DNA of 64,000 nucleotides from Rhizobacter sp. AJA081-3 (GTDB taxonomy: Bacteria > Pseudomonadota > Gammaproteobacteria > Burkholderiales > Burkholderiaceae_C), in assembly GCF_017795745.1 (NCBI RefSeq), contig NZ_CP059067.1, positions 5,270,001-5,334,000 on the forward strand, read 5' to 3'. Below the pieces are notes generated by a model that made no database searches, had not been told where the DNA came from, and worked only from the letters and a program-made list of their open reading frames with translations. The translations under genes were made by a program, and so were the position numbers. This document shows, piece by piece, positions 1-6,310 of this stretch. Within the stretch, counting starts at the first letter, position 1, and each line of letters starts with the position of its first letter.

Positions 1-720
1 GACGAGATGCGCGACGCGCTGGCCGGACGCAACTACGTGGCCGACTACGTGCAGACGCTCACCCACGAGATCAAGAGCCCGCTGTCGGCCATCCGCGGCG
101 CGGCCGAACTGCTGCACGAGCCCGGCATGCCCGCGGCCGACCGCCAGCGCTTCACCGCCAACATCGAGCGCGAGACTCAGCGCATCCAGGAGCTGGTGGA
201 CCGCATGATGGAGCTGGCCGCGCTCGAGTCGCAGCGCCGCCTGCCGAAGGTCGAGCCGGTGGCGCTGCGGCCGCTGCTGGCGGAGCTGGTGGCCAGCGCG
301 CAGGCCAGCGGCGCGGCGCGCAGCATCCGCGTCGAGCTGGCCCCAGGTGCGCCGGCCTGGGTCGAGGGCGAAGCCTTCCTGCTGCGGCGCGCGATCGGCA
401 ACCTGCTGGCCAACGCGCTGGACTTCTCGCCCGAGGGCGGCCCGGTGCTCGTCGAGCTGCTGGCGCGCTCGCGCGGCGTCGACATCGTCGTGCGCGACCA
501 GGGCCCTGGCATCCCGGAGTACGCCGACGCGCGCGTGTTCGAGAAGTTCTATTCGCTGGCCAGGCCGCACTCCAACAAGAAGAGCACCGGCCTCGGCCTG
601 CCCTTCGTGAAGGAGATCGCCGAACTGCACCACGGACGCGTGACGCTGCGCAATGGCGAAGGCGGCGGGGCGGTGGCCACGCTGTCGCTGCCCGCCATCG
701 AGGCCCCGCCCACGGCCTGA
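1..720 (+). CDS. creC: Sensor histidine kinase, CreC-like (3' part)
   Basis: This is the C-terminal kinase half of a two-component sensor; the 5' end lies outside the window and the frame is open from base 1. The phospho-acceptor H-box reads LTHEIKSPLSAIRG, with the histidine codon at 64-66. It is followed by a dimerisation helix and an HATPase_c domain with an N-box (GNLLANALDFS), a G1 box (DQGPGIP) and a G2 box (STGLGLPFVKEI). The spacing and the wording around the H-box match CreC of the CreBC system better than EnvZ or PhoR kinases. CreC autophosphorylates at the inner membrane and passes phosphate to CreB. The sensor part and creB would lie upstream and are not visible, so the symbol rests on resemblance only. 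Confidence 0.8.
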   Translation, partial: DEMRDALAGRNYVADYVQTLTHEIKSPLSAIRGAAELLHEPGMPAADRQRFTANIERETQRIQELVDRMMELAALESQRRLPKVEPVALRPLLAELVASAQASGAARSIRVELAPGAPAWVEGEAFLLRRAIGNLLANALDFSPEGGPVLVELLARSRGVDIVVRDQGPGIPEYADARVFEKFYSLARPHSNKKSTGLGLPFVKEIAELHHGRVTLRNGEGGGAVATLSLPAIEAPPTA

Positions 721-773
721 TCCGCCGGCCGGCTATGCTGCGAAGTTGGGCATGCCGGGGAGGGCTGCAGCGC

Positions 774-2351
774 GTGGATGCCAAGACGATTGCCTGGGTG
801 CTGCCGCATCCGGGCTACGACGACGAACCGACGCTCGGGCCGCTGCGGGAGCAGGGCTTTCGCGTCGTCACCTGCGTGGCAGGCGAGACGCCGCCCGCCG
901 ACGCCGAGCTGCGCGTGCTGCAGGCCGACCTGTTCGCCGACTCGCGCCGCCTGCGCCGCGAATACGTGCTCGACGCACGCCCGACGCTGATCGTGGCCAG
1001 CACCGCCGCGCAGGAGGTCGACGCGCTGGGCTTCATCAAGCCGCGCGACGACGTGGTGCGCGGGCTGCAGCCGGCCGAGCTGCTGGTGCTGCGCCTGGCG
1101 CGCTTGCTCAAGCATGCCGGCGGCGAGGCGCTGTTGCAGTCGCTGGAGTTCACCGACGAGCTCACCGGGCTGGCCAACCGCAAACGCTGGCAGTCCCAGC
1201 TCGCGCAGGAGCTGGGCAACGAACTGGCGCAGGAATGCCGCGCCGTGGTGCTGTTCGATCTCGACCACTTCAAGCACATCAACGATCGCTTCGGCCACCA
1301 GGCTGGCGACAAGGTGCTGCGCGAGGCCGCCGCGCTGCTGCTGGCCGAGACGGCGCCGGGCGACAAGCTGGCGCGCTGGGGCGGCGAGGAGTTCGTCGCG
1401 CTGATCTCGCGCTACGACCGGCAGACCGTCACTGCCGACGTGCAGCGCATGCTGCAGCGGCTGGCCGGCCATGCCTTCTTCCCGCCCGCCGCTGCGGCCG
1501 GCGGTGCGCCGTTCGAGCGGCTGATCAACCGCTTCGACGACACGGCGCCGGCGCCGCTGGAGGCCGACACCACGCGGCGCATGCCGGTGACGGCCAGCGC
1601 CGGGCTGGCTTTCCTGCGCGAACGTTCCACCTTCGCCGACGTGATGAACCAGGCCGACGTGGCGTTGTTCGAGGCCAAGAGCCGCGGGCGCAACCGGCTC
1701 GTCTCGTACGAGACGCTGCAGGAGGCCTCCGGCAACGAGGACCGCGATCTCTACGTGCGCCACTTCGAGAACGTCACCCGCGTGATGACCGAGCGCATGA
1801 CCTCGCTGGTCACCAACATGGGCCGCAGCCTCGTCGAGGCGGCGCGCCGCGAGGCCAACCAGGACGCGCTGACGCAGCTGCACAACCGCCGCTACTTCGA
1901 TTCGCGCCTGGCGCGCGAATTCGAGACGGCGCGCAAGCATGGCCGCTCGCTGACCATCGCACTGGTCGACCTCGATCACTTCCACGACGTCAACGCCACC
2001 TATGGTTATCCGACCGGCGACCACGTGCTGCGCCGCTTCTCGGAGGTCGCGCGCAACAGCGTGCGCCTGACCGACTGGCTGGCGCGCTACGGCGGGGAGG
2101 AGTTCTGCCTGGTGATGCCCGACACCGACCTCGAGACAGGTGCCCGAGTGGCCGAGCGGGTGCGGCGCAACGTCGCGGCGACCACGCTGCAGAGCATCGA
2201 CCAGCGCCCCGTGACGCTCACCGCCAGCGTGGGAGTCGCTCAGCTGGGTGAGCAGACCGACAGCCCGCTGTCGCTGGTGCAGCGGGCCAGCGAGGCGCTG
2301 CTCGGCGCCAAGCAGGCGGGCCGCAACCGCCTCGTGGTGGACGCGTCCTAG
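774..2351 (+). CDS. Tandem GGDEF-domain protein (diguanylate cyclase)
   Basis: A 525-residue soluble protein with an N-terminal receiver-like region (about residues 1-125) and two GGDEF domains, each with an intact GGEEF signature (codons near 1380 and 2095). Such domains make cyclic di-GMP from two GTP. The second domain also has an RxxD inhibitory site (RLTD) exactly five residues before GGEEF; the first has none and carries an insertion of about 40 residues after its signature. The start chosen is GTG at 774, nine bases after a GGGGAGGG ribosome-binding site at 757-764; an in-frame ATG at 735 would add 13 residues but lies before that site. The N-terminal region lacks a clear phosphorylatable aspartate pocket, so its signal is unknown. 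Confidence 0.9.
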   Translation: MDAKTIAWVLPHPGYDDEPTLGPLREQGFRVVTCVAGETPPADAELRVLQADLFADSRRLRREYVLDARPTLIVASTAAQEVDALGFIKPRDDVVRGLQPAELLVLRLARLLKHAGGEALLQSLEFTDELTGLANRKRWQSQLAQELGNELAQECRAVVLFDLDHFKHINDRFGHQAGDKVLREAAALLLAETAPGDKLARWGGEEFVALISRYDRQTVTADVQRMLQRLAGHAFFPPAAAAGGAPFERLINRFDDTAPAPLEADTTRRMPVTASAGLAFLRERSTFADVMNQADVALFEAKSRGRNRLVSYETLQEASGNEDRDLYVRHFENVTRVMTERMTSLVTNMGRSLVEAARREANQDALTQLHNRRYFDSRLAREFETARKHGRSLTIALVDLDHFHDVNATYGYPTGDHVLRRFSEVARNSVRLTDWLARYGGEEFCLVMPDTDLETGARVAERVRRNVAATTLQSIDQRPVTLTASVGVAQLGEQTDSPLSLVQRASEALLGAKQAGRNRLVVDAS

Positions 2352-2367
2352 AGCTTCCCGTCTAGTT

Positions 2368-2382
2368 TGCTGCGGCGCAGCA
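2368..2382. promoter_or_regulatory. PhaR-like operator palindrome (upstream copy)
   Basis: TGCTGC-GGC-GCAGCA is a perfect inverted repeat with a three-base centre. It contains CTGC-N3-GCAG, the type of site reported for the PHA-responsive repressor PhaR. It lies just upstream of the -35 element of the phasin promoter. Assignment to PhaR is inferred; no phaR gene is in the window. Confidence 0.5.
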
Positions 2383-2390
2383 TAAAGCGC

Positions 2391-2418
2391 TTGCATTCGC
2401 CGCCCGGCGCACTATAGT
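2391..2418 (+). promoter_or_regulatory. Sigma-70 type promoter of the phasin gene
   Basis: The -35 element TTGCAT (2391-2396) and the -10 element TATAGT (2413-2418) are separated by 16 bases. Both are close to consensus, which stands out in this GC-rich sequence and fits a gene made in large amounts. Transcription would start near 2425. Confidence 0.6.
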
Positions 2419-2425
2419 CAAGTCA

Positions 2426-2440
2426 TGCTGCAGTGCAGCA
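2426..2440. promoter_or_regulatory. PhaR-like operator palindrome (downstream copy)
   Basis: TGCTGCA-G-TGCAGCA, a perfect inverted repeat that again contains CTGC-N3-GCAG. It overlaps the expected transcription start, and its centre is 58 bases from the centre of the upstream copy. Two sites bracketing one promoter suit a repressor that binds both, or loops. Confidence 0.5.
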
Positions 2441-2489
2441 AAAGCGTTCCGATCCCGAATCCTCATCCACCTCACACCCGGAGTCCACC

Positions 2490-3035
2490 ATGCTGAACAA
2501 CGAACAATTCGCCGCTGCCCAGAAGGCCCAACTCGCCACGCTGATGGGCCTGACCGCCACCGGCATCGAAGCCACCGAGAAGCTGTTCGCTCTGAACATC
2601 GACACCGCCAAGGCCGCGCTGGCCGAAGCCCAGTCGAAGGCCGAGTCCGCTCTGACCGCCAAGGACGTGCAGTCGTTCTTCGCCCTGCAGGCCGATGTGA
2701 TGCAGCCGTCCGCCGAGAAGGCCGGTGCCTACGGCCGCAAGCTGTACGACATCCTCGCCGGCGTGCAGGCCGAAGTCAGCAAGGTCACCGAATCCGGCGC
2801 CACCGACGCGCAGAAGAAGTTCGTCGCGATGGTCGAAGCCGCCGCCAAGAACGCCCCGGCCGGCTCGGAGAATGCCGTGTCGTTCGCCAAGGCCGCCGTG
2901 TCTGCCGCCAACGATGCTTTCGACAACCTGCAAAAGGCCACCAAGCAGGCCGTCGCCGCTGCCGAAGCCAATGTCACGACGCTCAGCGCCGTGGTGTCCA
3001 AGCCGGTCGCCGGCAAGGGCCGCCGCGCCGCCTGA
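2490..3035 (+). CDS. phaP: Phasin family protein
   Basis: A 181-residue, Ala- and Lys-rich, helical protein with the phasin layout: MLNNEQFAAAQKAQLATLMGL near the N-terminus, amphipathic helices throughout and a basic tail (KGRRAA). Phasins coat polyhydroxyalkanoate granules in the cytoplasm and set their size and number. The ATG at 2490 follows a CGGAG ribosome-binding site at 2479-2483; a longer reading frame from 2433 starts inside the operator region and is rejected. The promoter and two PhaR-like palindromes immediately upstream support PHA-responsive control. No PHA synthase or depolymerase gene is in the window, so this is a stand-alone phasin locus. Confidence 0.9.
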   Translation: MLNNEQFAAAQKAQLATLMGLTATGIEATEKLFALNIDTAKAALAEAQSKAESALTAKDVQSFFALQADVMQPSAEKAGAYGRKLYDILAGVQAEVSKVTESGATDAQKKFVAMVEAAAKNAPAGSENAVSFAKAAVSAANDAFDNLQKATKQAVAAAEANVTTLSAVVSKPVAGKGRRAA

Positions 3036-3083
3036 TCGGGCTGCCATGAGCCGACTGCGCTGCCACCCCGGCACGAGACGGCC

Positions 3084-3761
3084 ATGAACACCCGTTGGAA
3101 TCCGGGCCGTGACGGGCCCGGCGCCATGGCCCCCGGGCCATGGCACGCCGCTCCCTCGGACGCCGACGACGGCTGGGTCGGCACGCGCGAACTGCCCGGC
3201 TACCGTGCCGGCGCCGTGGTCGTGCGGCTGTCCGACCTGCCGGGCGTCGACGCCACGCATCTGTATTTCGACCTGCTGCTGCTCGACGAGAGCGGCCGCA
3301 CCGAAGAAACCCACTCGGGCCCCTGCCCGAGCCTGCGGCGCGACCAGCCGCTCGACCAGCGCTCGCGCTTCGTGCGCGTCGTTGCCGAACTGCTGCGCCA
3401 TGCCCCCGACCCCGAGCGAGGCCTGGCCGGGCTCGGCGCGGCCTTGACCTTCATCCGCGAGAACGGCGTCGATGGGCCTCAGCTCGCCGCCGCCGCTCAG
3501 CGCATCGACGCCGGTTGCAGCGAAGCCGCCCTCGTGGCCAGCCTGTGCCATGTGCTCACGCTCAGCTTCGGCGAACACGATGCGGGTGCCAGCCTGGATG
3601 CGGTGCTGGCCAAGCTCGCTCCGGGCGTCAGCACCTCCGGCGAACTGGAGGAGCAGGTGCGCCTGCTGGTGCGCTGCGTCGGCAAGGCCCAGGCGCGCCG
3701 CCGGCTGCGCGAGGCGACCGACTTCGAACTGCTGCCCAGCCCCGATCTGCTCGGCGTCTGA
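3084..3761 (+). CDS. Protein of unknown function
   Basis: A 225-residue protein that I do not recognise. The N-terminal 30 residues are Pro/Gly-rich and encoded by palindrome-rich DNA (GGCCCGGCGCCATGGCCCC). The rest is predicted helical and Leu/Ala/Arg-rich, with an acidic stretch around LYFDLLLLDESGR. There is no signal peptide, membrane segment or known catalytic motif. It starts 48 bases after the phasin stop on the same strand and may be read through from the phasin promoter, but there is no clear ribosome-binding site at 3084. A weak five-base-pair hairpin with a TTT tail follows at 3761-3775. It is called a gene because frame and codon use match its neighbours. Confidence 0.6.
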   Translation: MNTRWNPGRDGPGAMAPGPWHAAPSDADDGWVGTRELPGYRAGAVVVRLSDLPGVDATHLYFDLLLLDESGRTEETHSGPCPSLRRDQPLDQRSRFVRVVAELLRHAPDPERGLAGLGAALTFIRENGVDGPQLAAAAQRIDAGCSEAALVASLCHVLTLSFGEHDAGASLDAVLAKLAPGVSTSGELEEQVRLLVRCVGKAQARRRLREATDFELLPSPDLLGV

Positions 3762-3874
3762 ACCCCTGCGGGTTTGCCCTGTGGGTCGCCGCGGATGAAT
3801 TCCCCTACCGGCAACGTAGACCCCTGAGCGGGTGCACGAGCGCACCCGGCGGATCCATACGGGGGGGCCGGAAC

Positions 3875-4066
3875 ATGCCGTGGTTCGTTGCCAAGCGATC
3901 GATCGTCCAGGCGGGCGAAGCGACCGAGCAGTACGAGTACCGGGTGGTCAGCGAGGAGGAGATCGAGTCCATCGAGCCCGACTGGGATTGGGCATCGTCG
4001 GCTTTCGACACACGAGAGGAAGCGCAGAACCTCGTCGACGACGAGTTCTGGAACGGCCTGGAGTGA
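3875..4066 (+). CDS. Small acidic protein of unknown function
   Basis: A 63-residue acidic protein, MPWFVAKRSIVQAG at the start, then YEYRVVSEEEIESIEPDWDW and FDTREEAQNLVDDEFW. It is rich in Trp, Tyr, Glu and Asp, with no signal peptide or membrane segment, so it is probably a small cytoplasmic domain. The reading frame is open far upstream but without credible starts, so the short form is preferred. A G-rich stretch (CGGGGGGGCC) precedes the ATG. It converges with the oxidoreductase gene at 4081, leaving only 14 bases between stops. Confidence 0.6.
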   Translation: MPWFVAKRSIVQAGEATEQYEYRVVSEEEIESIEPDWDWASSAFDTREEAQNLVDDEFWNGLE

Positions 4067-4080
4067 CGCGGCACGCGCGC

Positions 4081-5370
4081 TCAGTGCGTGCCGAACTTGG
4101 TCTCGAACTGGATGCCGACCTTGCGCAGCAAGGGGGTCGGCAACTCCCCACCGGCACACACGATGACCGCCTGATTGGGAAGCGCCAGCGTACGGCCCTC
4201 GTGCTCGATGTTCACCAGCCGCTGCTCGATGCCCTTCACCGTGGATGACAACAGCACCTGCAAGGCGCCGGACTGCCGCATTTCCTCCAGGCGGTCGCGG
4301 TTCTTCGCCTTGACACGTGCGAACGCCGCGCTGCGGTAGGACAGCGTCACCGTCGTGCCGGCCTGTTCGGCCAGGGCGATCGCGGCCTCGAGCGCGCTGT
4401 CGCCGCCGCCCACCACCAGCACATGCTGGCCGCGATACTGCTCCGCATCGACGAGCCGGTAGACCACCTTCGAGGCTTCCTCGCCCGGCACGTCGAGCTT
4501 TCGCGGCGTGCCGCGCCGCCCCATCGCCAGCAGCACCGAGCGGCAGGAGAACCGGCCATGCTCCGTCTGCACGACGAAGCCGTCGCCATGGCGCTCGATG
4601 CCCACCAGCCGCTCGCGGAACGACACCTGCAGCCCGGTTCGCTTCACCACGTCCTGCCAGAACTCGAGCAACTGCTCCTTGCTGACCTCGCCGAACTTGA
4701 CCTTGCCCACCAGCGCCAGCTGCACCGGCGCCGTCATGGCGATCTTGTTGCGCGGGTAGTGGTACACCGCCCCGCCGAGCGAATCCTCCTGCTCGATCAG
4801 CCGGTAGCGCAGCTTGTGGTGAATGGCCGCGAGACCGGCCGACAGGCCGGCCGGCCCGCAGCCGACGATCAGCACGTCGAGATCGTGCGAGCCGTTGGCG
4901 CGGCGGCGGATCGCGTCCATCGCCTGGCGGCCCTGCTCGGCGGCCTTGCGGATCAGGCCCATGCCGCCCAGCTCGCCGGCGATGTAGATGCCCGGCACGT
5001 TGGTCTCGAACTCGGGGCTGACGTGCGGAATGTCGATACCGCGCTTTTCGGTGCCGAACACCAGCGTAATCGCCTCCACCGGGCAGGCTGACAAGCAGGC
5101 GCCGTGGCCGATGCAGGCCGCGCCGTTCTTCAGCACCGCCTTGCCGTTGACGACGCCCAGCGCCTCTTCCGGGCAGGCGCGCGCGCAGGAGCCCGAGCCG
5201 ATGCAGCGCGAGGGGTTGATCACCGGGTGCAGCGAAGGCGGCTCGCCCAGGCCGGCCTCGAGGGTCTGCTTCAGCTCCTGCGCGTGCGCGTGGTGCAGCC
5301 GCCGGTGGCGCCGCACATACAGCGCAACAGCCAGCACGATGACGAGCAGATAGAGGTAGGTGTAGTCCAT
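4081..5370 (-). CDS. Membrane-anchored Fe-S/FAD pyridine-nucleotide oxidoreductase
   Basis: This 429-residue protein has one N-terminal membrane helix (about residues 3-20), a two-cluster ferredoxin-like domain, and a thioredoxin-reductase-like FAD/NAD(P)H module with two Rossmann motifs (VLIVGCGPAGLSAG and VLVVGGGDSALEA). The ferredoxin motifs are unusual: CIGSGSCARACP and CIGHGACLSACP, so the second cysteine of each CxxCxxCxxxCP motif is Ser or His. It should pass electrons between NAD(P)H and a membrane or Fe-S partner on the cytoplasmic face. It is the last gene of the multihaem operon, 22 bases after the TPR gene, and is the likely cytoplasmic end of that electron route. The start is the ATG whose complement is at 5368-5370; longer frames overlap the TPR gene. 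Direction of flow and the partner are not shown by sequence. Confidence 0.85.
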   Translation of the reverse strand: MDYTYLYLLVIVLAVALYVRRHRRLHHAHAQELKQTLEAGLGEPPSLHPVINPSRCIGSGSCARACPEEALGVVNGKAVLKNGAACIGHGACLSACPVEAITLVFGTEKRGIDIPHVSPEFETNVPGIYIAGELGGMGLIRKAAEQGRQAMDAIRRRANGSHDLDVLIVGCGPAGLSAGLAAIHHKLRYRLIEQEDSLGGAVYHYPRNKIAMTAPVQLALVGKVKFGEVSKEQLLEFWQDVVKRTGLQVSFRERLVGIERHGDGFVVQTEHGRFSCRSVLLAMGRRGTPRKLDVPGEEASKVVYRLVDAEQYRGQHVLVVGGGDSALEAAIALAEQAGTTVTLSYRSAAFARVKAKNRDRLEEMRQSGALQVLLSSTVKGIEQRLVNIEHEGRTLALPNQAVIVCAGGELPTPLLRKVGIQFETKFGTH

Positions 5371-5392
5371 GGCAGGTCTGCGCCGCAGGGGC

Positions 5393-6238
5393 CTACTGGC
5401 CCAGGGGCTGCGCGATCCCGATTCTCGGCCCACTGGCAGCCTGGCCGGCACCAGCCAGTCCGCCGAGTTCGCGCGCCTGAGCGATGTTGGCCCGCATCGG
5501 CTCGACAAAAGGACTGTCCGGTGGTGCCACCTTGAGCAGGTGTTCCCAGCGGGCGACGGCGGCGGCATAGTCCTTTCGCTCGAACGCGGCCGTGCCGGCC
5601 AGCGAGAGCGCCTTGCCATGGTTCGGATCGAGCTTGAGCGCACGCTCGACCAGGGCCGCCGGTTCGCCCGCCAGGCGGCTCTCGCGCGTGACGGCCAGCG
5701 CATCCGCGTAGTCGGCCAGCAGCGAAGCATCCTGCCCCTGCAGCGCGACGGCGCGTTCGTAGGCCGTCACCGCCTCGGCACGCCGCCCGAGCATGGTGTA
5801 GGAGCGGGCCAGCATGGCCCAGCCTTCCGCGTCCTTCGGATCCGCTTTCAGCCGCTGGGCGAGCCTGCCTGCCATGTCCTCGATCTGCTGGAAGCTCAGG
5901 GCGTGGGGAGCCGAGGCAGGCGCAGCGGGCGTGCCGGCCTGGCGGGCCGATGCGATCGGCATGTCGGCGGCCGGTGCCGGCGTGCGGGTCCACCAGTAGC
6001 CGGTGCCGGCGATCACCAGCATGGCCGCGCCGATGCCTGCCAGCAGCGCGCGCGACGGACCCGCAGGCCTGCCCGATTCGGGCCCCGCGTCGTGGCCGTC
6101 GCGCATCACGGCATCGAGCAGCTTGCGCTCGAGTTCGCCGCGGCTTCGTTCGTAGGCCGCGGCGCCGAGTGCGCCCTCCTCGTGAAGAGATTGCAGTTGC
6201 CGCAATTGCTGGCGCAGCCTCGCGATGTCGGCGTTCAT
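5393..6238 (-). CDS. CcmI/CycH-like TPR protein (cytochrome c biogenesis)
   Basis: A 281-residue protein with an N-terminal helical hairpin (MNADIARLRQQLRQLQSLHEEG...YERSRGELERKLLDAVM), one membrane helix at about residues 63-83 and a periplasmic tetratricopeptide region (about 125-260). The element ending in ELERKLLDAV is the hallmark of CcmI/CycH/NrfG-type proteins, which hold apocytochromes c for haem attachment. It lies between the outer-membrane barrel gene and the oxidoreductase in an operon encoding 59 predicted c-haem sites, so a dedicated apocytochrome chaperone fits well. The ATG at 6238 is chosen over an upstream ATG at 6301 that would add a disordered basic stretch. It could instead be a generic TPR scaffold. 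Confidence 0.75.
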   Translation of the reverse strand: MNADIARLRQQLRQLQSLHEEGALGAAAYERSRGELERKLLDAVMRDGHDAGPESGRPAGPSRALLAGIGAAMLVIAGTGYWWTRTPAPAADMPIASARQAGTPAAPASAPHALSFQQIEDMAGRLAQRLKADPKDAEGWAMLARSYTMLGRRAEAVTAYERAVALQGQDASLLADYADALAVTRESRLAGEPAALVERALKLDPNHGKALSLAGTAAFERKDYAAAVARWEHLLKVAPPDSPFVEPMRANIAQARELGGLAGAGQAASGPRIGIAQPLGQ

Positions 6239-6310
6239 GGGCGGGTCCAGGGATGAGGGGCGGTCGCGGCCGGCACCGCGTCGCGATGCCGGCCGCATCA
6301 CGCGCGCAAT

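Noticed and set aside
549-2396. 615-codon minus-strand frame opposite the GGDEF gene
   Set aside because: The plus strand encodes two complete GGDEF domains; the minus frame has no recognisable domain or start signal.
3109-3145. GC-rich palindromes near the start of the unknown gene at 3084 as a regulatory element
   Set aside because: They lie inside the coding frame as Gly/Pro/Ala codons and have no T-run or partner site, so chance in high-GC DNA explains them.
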